Assembly (NCBI GenBank): GCA_900543915.1
Contig: UQTB01000022.1
Span: 1-35,712 of the forward strand
Length of the DNA stretch: 35,712 bases
From: an uncultured Eubacteriales bacterium
GTDB lineage: Bacteria; Bacillota; Clostridia; Christensenellales; Borkfalkiaceae
Reading direction: 5' to 3'
Numbering within the stretch: position 1 is the first letter of the stretch; the number at the start of each line of letters is the position of its first letter. Under the pieces are notes generated by a model. That model was given only the letters and a program-made list of their open reading frames with translations, was not told the DNA's origin and did no database searches. The position numbers and the translations under genes were made by a program. Shown here one piece after another: positions 22,280 through 30,896 of the stretch.

Positions 22280-23527
22280 TTACAGAGCTTTCATCGGCGT
22301 GGTGATGCGGTAACCGCGGCTGTCGGTAACCGTAACGTAAGTATAAGCCGCGCTCTCCGGAAAAACGGCCGAAGCCAGGGAGCCGTCGGCGTCTCCCGAA
22401 ACGGGAAGCCAGGTCGAATTGCAGTCCACAGACTCCGCGCCGACATACCATCCGGTGACGTCCTCCAGCGATACGCCGGACGGGAGATCGAAAGAGAAGC
22501 CGCCCTCCCGTTCTTCCGCCAGATGCGTCAGCCCGGCGGCGCCCTTGCAGATGCTGTCCGCAAAGACGAAAATCTCTTCCACGTCCGAGCCGTGCGCATG
22601 GCTGTGCGGATACCCCTGAATGATGAGGATATTGCCGTATTTCGCCGCAGCGGCGCTGCGCGCAATCGCCGCGAGCGGGATGAAGGTATCGTTGCTTCCG
22701 CAAACAAAGAGCATCGGCGTGCGGGACGCGCGGATGATCTCCGTGGTATTCCACAGTTCGTTTGCGCGCTCGTTCGCAGAGAACACCCTTCCGTAGTTGC
22801 ACCACGGTTCGAGGATCCCGAGCGCGCCGTAGACGGGAACGGCGAAACAGAAGCGGTCGTCAAAGCCCGTCACGGCGGCGGCAAGATATCCGCCCCGCGA
22901 GATCCCGGTCACGCCGATCTTCGTCCGATCCACGCAGTCGAAGCTCCTCAGAAAGGAGTGAGACGAAATGACGGCGGAGAGCGCGTAATACGCCCACTGC
23001 TCTTCGACCGGTTTATTGAAATCGGTAAACGTGACGAAGGCCGGGCCGCTCGGCTTCGGGCTCCGCTGGGTGAGCGAGTTGGAGAGCAGCGTCGTCTCCG
23101 TGGGTATCATCCCGTCGTAGCTCATGGAGATCGCCGCATAGCCGCGCGCGGTCCAGAGCTTTACCCAGTCCGCGAACGCCGTACCCCCGCCGCCGTGCAC
23201 CAGCACGATTCCGGGGACGGGATTTTCCGCGGAAGCTCCTTCCGGAAGGCCGACGAAGGCAAACACCTTCGTGCCCTGCACCGAATCGATAAAATATCCC
23301 TCCACGTTCAGCGCCTCGCGGTCGAGCGCGTCGTAGCGCTCCGCCGTCGGCGTCTCCCAGAGCGTTGCGGGGAATTTCACTTCCCCGCCCGTATACAGCT
23401 GACCGTCCGTCTTCATCTCCGTTTTTTTCGGAAAAATCTCATTGTTCACCGTATTTTCCCCATTTCCGCACGCCGCGGACGAAAGGACGAGCAGCGCGGC
23501 GAGTAAAACCGTTAAAATCCGTTTCAT
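22280..23527 (-). CDS. Secreted alpha/beta-hydrolase esterase lipoprotein
   Basis: The 415-residue protein starts with a lipoprotein signal peptide (LSSAAC, Cys20), so it is anchored outside the membrane. An alpha/beta-hydrolase domain follows: the oxyanion-hole HGGGG near 111, nucleophile Ser210 in GISRGG, acid Asp280 in GSNDTF, and a His in YPHSHAHG near 308. It resembles the acetyl-xylan-esterase/peptidase-S9-like group. A smaller C-terminal beta domain (about 335-415) is also present. In this operon it probably removes acetyl or other ester groups from the glycan. It is the last gene before the terminator, 10 bases after the GH71/99-like gene, with a weak ribosome binding site. Confidence 0.8.
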   Translation of the reverse strand: MKRILTVLLAALLVLSSAACGNGENTVNNEIFPKKTEMKTDGQLYTGGEVKFPATLWETPTAERYDALDREALNVEGYFIDSVQGTKVFAFVGLPEGASAENPVPGIVLVHGGGGTAFADWVKLWTARGYAAISMSYDGMIPTETTLLSNSLTQRSPKPSGPAFVTFTDFNKPVEEQWAYYALSAVISSHSFLRSFDCVDRTKIGVTGISRGGYLAAAVTGFDDRFCFAVPVYGALGILEPWCNYGRVFSANERANELWNTTEIIRASRTPMLFVCGSNDTFIPLAAIARSAAAAKYGNILIIQGYPHSHAHGSDVEEIFVFADSICKGAAGLTHLAEEREGGFSFDLPSGVSLEDVTGWYVGAESVDCNSTWLPVSGDADGSLASAVFPESAAYTYVTVTDSRGYRITTPMKAL

Positions 23528-23537
23528 CGTTCTCTCT

Positions 23538-25319
23538 TTAATATCCGTAAGAATAACTCAGCCGTCCGATGGGAGCGGAGTCCCCGGTCACGTAGTAATC
23601 CATGATGTCGTCCGGATGCGTCACGTTGTCCGCCACTTTGAACTCGACGGAAAGATCCCGCGCGGATTTTCCGATCAGCGACAGCGGCACGCAAACCGCC
23701 ATCTCATTGCCCGAAACCCGAAGCCGCGCCGTGCCGACGGACTGCCATGCCCCGTTTTCATACCGCTCCACGCTCGTCGTATCGCCGTCCGGCATGCGGT
23801 TTAAAATATAGCGGTAGCCGGCGAAAGCGTTGTCCGTGCCGCCGTCCCCGATCAGAATATTCATCCAGTTGAGGTCCGTGCCGTTGTGTTCGGTGATGTC
23901 GGCCGCCGTTTTGACGTAGAAGTAGAGATTCGCGCCGTCGTGCGCGACCTTCACGTCCGTGATGTCGTTGCGGTTGCTGTCGTCCCGATAGGCGCCCTCG
24001 GTGTTCGCCGCATCGCGGAAATCCCGCGCGAGCGCGTCTCCGGAAAAATCTTTGTAATGGGAGGTTACCCCCTCGAATTCCGCCCCGAGATCGGCTGCGT
24101 CCATGTTGATTTCTGCGGCGGGATACTCGTATTTTTGCGGATCGGTCAGCTTATACTTGCGGATATTCTGGCAGAGCTGCAGGTAATAATTGTCTCCGTA
24201 GCCGCCCTTCATCATCTCGCAGTCGCGCGAATACTCCCAGTTATAGACGTCCACAAAGTCGCCGGACGTCTGCTTCTGCGCCATCCACTCGTTCCACCCG
24301 CAAACCAGAACGGTGGTGACGTCGTTCTCGTGTTCAAACACGGTGTTCCACATCTGCTGAAAAGACTGCCCTTCCCGGTAATCCCCCGTGACGCGTCCGC
24401 TGACGTTATCGTACCCGCGGTGCGATTCGGGCGCCATGTGGCTGACGCTCGTCGTCGTATGGCTGTGCTGCGCGACGGGCACGGAAATATAGCCGCTGTG
24501 AATTCTCTGCGGGTAATCCCAGCTCATCCAGGGCATGGAATTGTCGTTGTGTATCCCGTTCGGCCATTCGGATTCCTTCACTTCAAAATAGCGCTGCAAT
24601 GCGGGAGAAACGAAGTCCGTGGTTCCCCAGAAACGCGTCTGGTCGGAAGCCATGCCGTTGTTCTCGGTGATTCCCACGAGGAGCGGCCGCCCGTTGGGCG
24701 CATACCAAAGATCGTCCCACTTTCCGCTCTCGTAATAGTCCTTGTAAATCTGATTCGCAGTCGTTCCCGAAGAGGTGTTCGTATAAAAGCACACGCCGGG
24801 CACCTGAAATCCCTGCTCCTTCATCTGCCGTAGGATCCCGAGCAGGGTTTCCCCCGACTGAACGTAATCGTACGCGTTGGTGGCGTCGATGCAGAGAAAG
24901 TCGACGCCCGCCATCGTGAGGAGCTCGACGTGGCGCGTCAGCACCCAGGGATCCTGGGTATTGTAATAGCCGTACAGCGGTTCGCCCCAATAATAAAATT
25001 GGCCGACGTCCGATTTATCCTGCAGCTTCTTCACGCCTTCCGCCCCCGCATCGAGCAGTTCCTGAATATTCTGAATGCTCTGCTGAAGCCCCGCGTGCTG
25101 CCCGTGCCAGAGCGAATAGAAGATGCCGACGTATTTTTCCCCTTCCTTCCGCGCGGCGCCCGGCTGAATTCTGCGGCCCAAAGCGTCCGTGCCGGAGAGG
25201 TTGAGATAGGTGTATTCCTGCGGCGTCAGCGCGCGCGTATCCGCTTTTCTGCAGCCGGCGACCGTGCCCGTCAGAAAGATCCCGGACAAAATGAGGGCGA
25301 TCAGTTTTCCCTTCTTCAT
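23538..25319 (-). CDS. GH71/99-like lipoprotein with C-terminal CBM9-like domain
   Basis: The 593-residue protein has a lipobox (TVAGC, Cys23). The region about 60-405 resembles GH71/GH99-like TIM barrels: VGIFYSLWHG, VDFLCIDATN, and a CGWNEW motif near 340 followed by SRDCEMMKGGYGDNYY. The region about 410-593 (VKVAHDGANLYFYVKTA, AVCVPLSLIG) looks like a CBM9-type beta-sandwich. GH99 enzymes are endo-alpha-mannosidases or mannanases; this group is distant, so the substrate cannot be named. It is translationally coupled to the SGNH gene (ATGA overlap) and should act at the cell surface on the same glycan as its neighbours. Confidence 0.7.
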   Translation of the reverse strand: MKKGKLIALILSGIFLTGTVAGCRKADTRALTPQEYTYLNLSGTDALGRRIQPGAARKEGEKYVGIFYSLWHGQHAGLQQSIQNIQELLDAGAEGVKKLQDKSDVGQFYYWGEPLYGYYNTQDPWVLTRHVELLTMAGVDFLCIDATNAYDYVQSGETLLGILRQMKEQGFQVPGVCFYTNTSSGTTANQIYKDYYESGKWDDLWYAPNGRPLLVGITENNGMASDQTRFWGTTDFVSPALQRYFEVKESEWPNGIHNDNSMPWMSWDYPQRIHSGYISVPVAQHSHTTTSVSHMAPESHRGYDNVSGRVTGDYREGQSFQQMWNTVFEHENDVTTVLVCGWNEWMAQKQTSGDFVDVYNWEYSRDCEMMKGGYGDNYYLQLCQNIRKYKLTDPQKYEYPAAEINMDAADLGAEFEGVTSHYKDFSGDALARDFRDAANTEGAYRDDSNRNDITDVKVAHDGANLYFYVKTAADITEHNGTDLNWMNILIGDGGTDNAFAGYRYILNRMPDGDTTSVERYENGAWQSVGTARLRVSGNEMAVCVPLSLIGKSARDLSVEFKVADNVTHPDDIMDYYVTGDSAPIGRLSYSYGY

Positions 25320-26563
25320 GCGTATACCTCCTCGCAGAAATCATTTCCCGCCAGCGTCTTCAGGATGACCTGCGCGTACGCCCGCACGCCGAAGTCGTTG
25401 GGATGATTGATGTTGTTCGCCAGCCAGTCGCGCGTGCGCTTTCCCATCGTTTCGAACGCGGTGAAAAGGGTGTTGACCGGCGCGACGGCGACCGAATCCC
25501 GCTCTGCCGCGACCGCTTCCAGCTCCGCCTCGAACTTGCTCTGATTGCCCACCCAGGTGGACTGCGTGTTGGGATTCATGGGAGAGACGAGCAAGACCGT
25601 CCCCTCCGGATTTGCCGAGAGATAGCGGTCCGCCATCTCCGCGATCATGCCGCGGTAGGTTGCGGGCGCGGTGGCGGCGTCGTTCATGCCGAACGCGAGG
25701 ACCAGAAGATCCGTATTCGCCGCGTCCGGGGCGACGGAAGCGTTATAGCTCGCGAAGCCGTCCGAAACCTGCCAGCCGCCGACCGCCTTGTTGACGACCT
25801 CGATTTCCGCGCCGTACTGTTTTTCCAGCCAGGACGCAACCAGCTCCGGCCAGGAGGGAAGATAGGGGTTGACGTTTCCGCCGTAGCTCGTACCGCTGGC
25901 ATTGCAGCCGACGGTGATGGAATCCCCGTAATATAAAATGGTCCCTTTCTTTTCCGTCTTCAGCGTTTCGATCAGCTTCCCCGTGCGGTCGGTCTGCCCC
26001 GCCGGGCGTTCCCCGGGCCACATTTCGTCCGTCCGGTAAGAGACGACGACGTGATTTTTGGTGAGAGAGGTGCCCTCTCCGTAATACAGATAGCGGTTCT
26101 CGTCGAATTCAAATTCACAGCGGGAGGCGTTTACGCCGATGGAAACGCCCGCGACGTTGGGCGACACGAGAAAATACTCGTCCGGTTCAAAGTAGGGAAG
26201 CCGTCCGCCCGCCACGCGGGTGATCGTCTTTCCCTCGACCGTATAGTCGCGCCCCTCCACATAAGTGACGCCCAGCTGATAGTCCCGCACGGTGACGCTC
26301 CCGCTCGGCAGGTACAGAAGAGAGGCGCTCGCCGTCTCTCCCACCATCACGACGGATTCGTCATAGATCTCGCGGGTGTACCAGAAGGGCTGCAGGTACG
26401 CCTCCGCGGCGGCCTCGCCGTACGTAGTGATGTCCGCCCACGCCCGTTCGGGCGCGGGCTGCAGCTTTTTCTCGGGCGGATCGCCGCCCTCCCCGCAGGC
26501 GGCGGCGCCGAACGCGAATACCGCCCCCAGACAGATGCCGATGCAACGCAACAGTTTATTCAT
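25316..26563 (-). CDS. SGNH/GDSL-family esterase lipoprotein
   Basis: From the ATG at 26563 (MNKLLRCIG) there are about 415 residues; GGAGG 9 bases upstream selects this start over a frame open to 26590. A lipobox (GAAAC, Cys about 23) predicts a surface lipoprotein. An N-terminal beta-rich part (about 45-190) precedes the SGNH hydrolase domain: YGDSIT (Ser near 215), GMND (Asn near 294) and the catalytic HPND (His near 386). This two-part layout resembles carbohydrate esterases of the CE2/SGNH kind. In this operon deacetylation of a plant or host glycan is the likely role. It lies between the GH78 and GH71/99-like genes. Confidence 0.85.
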   Translation of the reverse strand: MNKLLRCIGICLGAVFAFGAAACGEGGDPPEKKLQPAPERAWADITTYGEAAAEAYLQPFWYTREIYDESVVMVGETASASLLYLPSGSVTVRDYQLGVTYVEGRDYTVEGKTITRVAGGRLPYFEPDEYFLVSPNVAGVSIGVNASRCEFEFDENRYLYYGEGTSLTKNHVVVSYRTDEMWPGERPAGQTDRTGKLIETLKTEKKGTILYYGDSITVGCNASGTSYGGNVNPYLPSWPELVASWLEKQYGAEIEVVNKAVGGWQVSDGFASYNASVAPDAANTDLLVLAFGMNDAATAPATYRGMIAEMADRYLSANPEGTVLLVSPMNPNTQSTWVGNQSKFEAELEAVAAERDSVAVAPVNTLFTAFETMGKRTRDWLANNINHPNDFGVRAYAQVILKTLAGNDFCEEVYA

Positions 26564-26590
26564 ATCGTTGATCCTCCCATGGTTTTGCAA

Positions 26591-29092
26591 TCACAGCGCC
26601 GCCGTGATCAAATAAGTGCCGCCTTCCACTTTTTTCCCGCGCGAAAAGGGTTTGCCTTCCATTTCTCCGTCAAAATCCAGTATGGCGGAGGCGGTCGGCG
26701 GGATGGTCAGCGTCAGCGCGACGCGCCCTTTCTCCTTGATCCAGGCGGAAGCGACCCTGCCGCGCACCGTGTCGAGATGCGCGTGCACTTCGGTCAGTTC
26801 GTTGTTCCACTGCGGACGTATGGTCAGCTTATCGCATGCGCAGGCGTTCTCGTCGACGAGGATGCCCGCCAGATAGTGGTAAAAGATGCCGTCGTAGCTG
26901 GCAAACATGGGATGATCGAAAGAGTGCATCTCCAGCTTCATGGTCTTTTCCCATCTCTCCCACACCGTAGTGGCGCCGTTCGCCAGCATATACCCCCAGC
27001 CGGGGTATTCGGGATTTTTGAGCACGTCGATCAACAGCTGCGTCTCCCCCGCCTCTGCCATCGCGTAAAAGAAGTGGCGGTATCCCTGATTCCCCGAGGT
27101 GTTATGATTGCCGCGCGCCAAGACGTCCTCCCGGATCTGCCGGGCCAGCGCCTCTTTCGCCCAGGCGGGAGCAAAGCCGATGCTCAGCGCGACGGCGTTC
27201 GCCGTCTGCGAATTGTTGGCGTAACAGACTTTTTTCTCGTCGAACCAGCGGCGGTTGACCGCCAGCCCGCTCTCCCCGTACATCTTTTTATACCGCGCGG
27301 CGTCCTCCTCCCTGCCGAGGATCCCGGCGATTTCCGCCATCAGCTTCAGCTGCCAGCAGAGATATGCGGAGGACATATAGGCGCCCTCGGTGCGCGTATC
27401 CATATAGCACTCCGGCACCACCCAGTCCCCGTAATAGGAGAGCGGCAGGATGTAACGGTCGGCGTAAGAGAGCAGGCAGCTGATCCACGCCGCGTAAGAA
27501 TCGTAATATTCCTCCAGCAGTTCGCGGTCGCCGTAATAGCGGTAAGCCATCTTGCCGAACAGCAGGTAGCTGGCGCAGACGGGATCCGCGGGGCGGGTCC
27601 CGCCCAGGAAGGGCGCGGTGTCCGCGATTGATCCGTCCGCCGCCTGCGTGTCGCGGATATCCTGCAGGATCTTCGGGATCATGCGGCTTAAGTCGAAGTT
27701 ATTGATGTTCTGATAGATGCGCGAAGTGAGGTCGTTCAGCCACCCCAGGCGTTCGTCCCGCTGCGGGCAGTCCGTCATGACGGAGTGAAGATTGTTGCGC
27801 TCGGTCATCACGGCGTTTCTGTGAAGGCGGTTGAGCGCCTCGTCCGAACAGCGGAACGCCCCGACTGCGGGAACGTCGTTGTGGACGTGCTTCGCCCGGA
27901 TCGATAAAATCTCCGCCGCACCCTCCACGGAAACCTGCACATACTGAAAACCGTGGTAGGTAAAGCGCGGCTCGAACGTCTCCCTGCCCTTTCCGGACAA
28001 AATCACCTCGTCGCGCGATTCCGCCGTGCGGAGATTGAGCTGATTGACGCTGCCGTCCCCGTTCAGCCCCTCCGCAAATCGAAGGGTTATCTTAGTCCCG
28101 CGCGCGCCCTCGGCGGTAATCTCCGCCCATCCGGCGAGGTTCTGCCCGAAATCATAGACGATATCGCCGCCCGCGCGGTGGGAGGATACGGGCTCGTAAA
28201 TTCCCGTGACGCGGATGGGATCCGTCTGATCCGCCCGCTTGACGCCTTGCTCGGGGAGCTGATAAAAGGCGAACATCCAGCCGTTGTCCCAGTCCGCAGG
28301 ATAGCCGGGCAAACGATAGTTTCCGATCGCCTCCGCGCGGATATGGTCGTGCGTTTCCCCGCCGAAAATGCTGTGCCGGGTGACGGCGCCCCCGCCTACC
28401 CGCCACATGCCGTCCAGGAAAGAATGATCGTCCCAGCGCGTTCCGTCCGCATATTCCGCGAACATCTGCAGCAAAAGAGCCTTCTTGCCGTACCAGCCGT
28501 AACCCAGCTCGACGGCGATCGCATTGACGCCCGCCGAAAGAAAGGGCGTTATGTCGTAAGTCTTGTAATAGAGGCTCTTGGTATAGTCCGAATTGGAGGG
28601 CGCGAGATATCCGTCGCCGACCTTTTTCCCGTTGACGTACAGCTCGTGATAGCCGATGCCCAGCAAATAGACGCGTGCGCGCGCAACTTCCTTTTCTTCC
28701 ACGCGGAAATCCTTGCGCACGACTGTGGTCGTATCCGTGAACACCGCGTTGGAGCCCGCCCAGCGCCCCGTCCAGTCGCTGTCTTTCAGCAGCGCGGTCT
28801 CAAAGGTGCCGGAGGCTTCCGCTTTTTTCCTGCCGCTCCATGCCTCCACGGCGACCGCGCACAGAGCGGAACTCTCCAAGGGTTCCCCCGCGTATACGAC
28901 GTTGACGCATTGGGGGGAAGCGACCTTGCCCGAATCCCAAAGCGTTTTCCCGCGGGATGTCACGACGATGCGGTACGCCGTCTGCTTTTCGTCCGTATCC
29001 GCGGTAAACGCCCACAGGAAGCGGGGACGTGCCGTCCCGATGCCCAAAGGGTTCACGCGGTATTCCGTTTTCAGTTCTTTGATTTGAAACAT
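26591..29092 (-). CDS. Alpha-L-rhamnosidase, GH78
   Basis: The 833-residue, full-length GH78 enzyme removes terminal alpha-L-rhamnose. The N-terminal domain (YRVNPLGIGTARPRFLW) is typical of the family, followed by an N-terminal beta domain with LLGIGYHELYVNGKKVGD near 145, the sandwich with YDFGQNLAGW near 310, and the barrel containing DCPQRDERLGW near 445 with the general-acid Glu. A C-terminal sandwich ends the protein. There is no signal peptide, so it acts in the cytoplasm on imported oligosaccharides. It follows the permease genes by 4 bases and precedes the SGNH gene. Rhamnose as the product is a confident inference; the aglycone is unknown. Confidence 0.93.
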   Translation of the reverse strand: MFQIKELKTEYRVNPLGIGTARPRFLWAFTADTDEKQTAYRIVVTSRGKTLWDSGKVASPQCVNVVYAGEPLESSALCAVAVEAWSGRKKAEASGTFETALLKDSDWTGRWAGSNAVFTDTTTVVRKDFRVEEKEVARARVYLLGIGYHELYVNGKKVGDGYLAPSNSDYTKSLYYKTYDITPFLSAGVNAIAVELGYGWYGKKALLLQMFAEYADGTRWDDHSFLDGMWRVGGGAVTRHSIFGGETHDHIRAEAIGNYRLPGYPADWDNGWMFAFYQLPEQGVKRADQTDPIRVTGIYEPVSSHRAGGDIVYDFGQNLAGWAEITAEGARGTKITLRFAEGLNGDGSVNQLNLRTAESRDEVILSGKGRETFEPRFTYHGFQYVQVSVEGAAEILSIRAKHVHNDVPAVGAFRCSDEALNRLHRNAVMTERNNLHSVMTDCPQRDERLGWLNDLTSRIYQNINNFDLSRMIPKILQDIRDTQAADGSIADTAPFLGGTRPADPVCASYLLFGKMAYRYYGDRELLEEYYDSYAAWISCLLSYADRYILPLSYYGDWVVPECYMDTRTEGAYMSSAYLCWQLKLMAEIAGILGREEDAARYKKMYGESGLAVNRRWFDEKKVCYANNSQTANAVALSIGFAPAWAKEALARQIREDVLARGNHNTSGNQGYRHFFYAMAEAGETQLLIDVLKNPEYPGWGYMLANGATTVWERWEKTMKLEMHSFDHPMFASYDGIFYHYLAGILVDENACACDKLTIRPQWNNELTEVHAHLDTVRGRVASAWIKEKGRVALTLTIPPTASAILDFDGEMEGKPFSRGKKVEGGTYLITAAL

Positions 29093-29096
29093 AGCT

Positions 29097-29954
29097 TTAT
29101 TCCTTTACTGCTCCCAGTTTTACTCCGCCGATCATCTGCTTCTGGAACACGAAGAAGAGAATTGCGGGAAAGATCGTCATACAAGTTGCCATCGCCATCT
29201 TTACGTTCGTGAGCAGGCTGGCGTCGCCGCTCGAGCCGAAGTGGTAGTAGAACGCGACCGCCATCGTGCGCTTCGCATCCGTCTTCAAATAAATGAGCGG
29301 GCCCTGAAAGTCGTTCCACTTCGCGATCGCCACACCGATGCCGATGTAAACGCACACGTTGAAACACAGCGGCAGGACGATCAGCAGAAAAATCATAAAC
29401 TGATTTGCGCCGTCGATCTTCGCCGCCTCGTCCATCTCCCTGGGAATCGCGCGCATAAACTGTATGATCAGAAAGATCTGCATGCCGCTCCCGCCGAAAA
29501 ACGAGCCGATGAACTGAGAGGCGAGCGTATCGTTCAGCCCCAGCCGGATAAAGAGCTGGTACTGCGGCACCTGCAGGACGGAACTCGGGATCATGGAAGT
29601 CGCCAAAATCAGCGAAAACATGAAATTGGATCCCCTGAACCGGCAGCGCGCCAGCGGAAACGCCACGAGGCAGCTCGTCAGCGGCACGAAGATCGTATTG
29701 ACGATCACGACGATAAACGAATTGAGAAAGTACCCCGCATACTCCCCGAACACCGCGTAGTTTTCCAACGTGACGTGCGTCGGGAAAAAGCGGACGACGG
29801 GCGCGTTGATGTCCACGATATCCATGAGGCTCTTTAACAGCATAAACAGATACGGGAACAGCAGGACCGCCAGCAAGAAAACAAACAGGGTATATTTCAG
29901 CGCCAGCTCGATGCGGTAAGCCCTCTTCCCGGCGTTTTTTCTGCTCTTATCCAT
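29097..29954 (-). CDS. Carbohydrate ABC transporter permease (MalG type)
   Basis: The 285-residue inner-membrane protein has six predicted helices. The first is at about 15-35 (FVFLLAVLLFPYLFMLL), and the EAA loop near residue 185 reads DEAAKIDGANQFMIFLLIVLPL, the contact for the ATPase. This is the MalG/UgpE-like partner in a heterodimeric permease. Its start codon directly follows the stop of the upstream permease gene, so the two are co-translated. The locus has no ATPase gene. Confidence 0.93.
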   Translation of the reverse strand: MDKSRKNAGKRAYRIELALKYTLFVFLLAVLLFPYLFMLLKSLMDIVDINAPVVRFFPTHVTLENYAVFGEYAGYFLNSFIVVIVNTIFVPLTSCLVAFPLARCRFRGSNFMFSLILATSMIPSSVLQVPQYQLFIRLGLNDTLASQFIGSFFGGSGMQIFLIIQFMRAIPREMDEAAKIDGANQFMIFLLIVLPLCFNVCVYIGIGVAIAKWNDFQGPLIYLKTDAKRTMAVAFYYHFGSSGDASLLTNVKMAMATCMTIFPAILFFVFQKQMIGGVKLGAVKE

Positions 29955-30887
29955 CTATTTGTCTCCGTAAAAAACCCATTTGCTCGTCCTGAACATGACG
30001 CCCGTCAGCACCGCGATGACCAAAAAGAGGATCCACGCCATCGCGCATGCAAGCCCGTAATTGTGCACGTCTCCCGCAAACGCCGTGACGTAGATGCGGA
30101 TGGAGATGAAGTTGGTGGCGTTGTTCTCCCCTACGCCGAGATAGGCGTACGAATCGAAGGTCTGCAGGCAGGCGATCAGCGAGCAGATGAGATTATAGAA
30201 AATAATCGGGCTGGACATCGGCAGCGTGATGCGGAACAGCTTGGTAAAAAAGCGCGCCCCGTCGATCTCCGCCGCCTCGTACAGCGTCTTGGGGACGTTT
30301 TCGAGCGCGGCGAGCCATACGATCATGCCGCCGCCGACCCCCCACTGAGACACCACCAAAAGCGTCATCAGCTGCGTGGATTCCGCGCTGAAAAAAGTAT
30401 GCTTGGAAAGCCCCAGCTGCGCAAGCCACTGATTGATCAGCCCCTCCGGATACCCCAGCATGTCCATCCAGATCTGCCCGAAGACGATACCGGGGATCAG
30501 GACGGGGAGATAGCACAGCAGGCGGATCGCCTTGATGCCCGGAATGTTCTTTTGCAGGAGCAGCGCGAGCGTATACGATAAAAAAATGTTGAGCGGAATG
30601 GACAATACGGCGTACAGCGCCGTAAGGCCGTAGGATTTCCAGATATCGTGCCCCATGCCGAATCTGGAAAAATCGAAGATGTCCGCATAGTTGAAAAAGC
30701 CGATTTCCGTGATCCGGATGGAATTGTAATCGGTAAAGCTGTAAGCGAGCGACATCACGATGGGATAGAGCACGAAGACCAGAAATCCCACGATAAACGG
30801 CGACATAAACAGCCAGTTGGAATATTCCCGCTTGACGCCGCGGAGCAGCTTTGCCCCGCGGCGTTCCGTCAGCGCGCAAGAACGCAT
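29955..30887 (-). CDS. Carbohydrate ABC transporter permease (MalF type)
   Basis: The 310-residue membrane protein has the MalF/UgpA-like start (NWLFMSPFIVGFLVFVLYPIVMSLAYSF) and an EAA loop near residue 205 (YEAAEIDGARFFTKLFRITLP). AAGGAG lies before the ATG at 30887, 9 bases after the binding-protein gene. With its neighbour it forms the channel for an oligosaccharide delivered by the lipoprotein at 30897. Confidence 0.94.
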   Translation of the reverse strand: MRSCALTERRGAKLLRGVKREYSNWLFMSPFIVGFLVFVLYPIVMSLAYSFTDYNSIRITEIGFFNYADIFDFSRFGMGHDIWKSYGLTALYAVLSIPLNIFLSYTLALLLQKNIPGIKAIRLLCYLPVLIPGIVFGQIWMDMLGYPEGLINQWLAQLGLSKHTFFSAESTQLMTLLVVSQWGVGGGMIVWLAALENVPKTLYEAAEIDGARFFTKLFRITLPMSSPIIFYNLICSLIACLQTFDSYAYLGVGENNATNFISIRIYVTAFAGDVHNYGLACAMAWILFLVIAVLTGVMFRTSKWVFYGDK

Positions 30888-30896
30888 AGATTCTCC

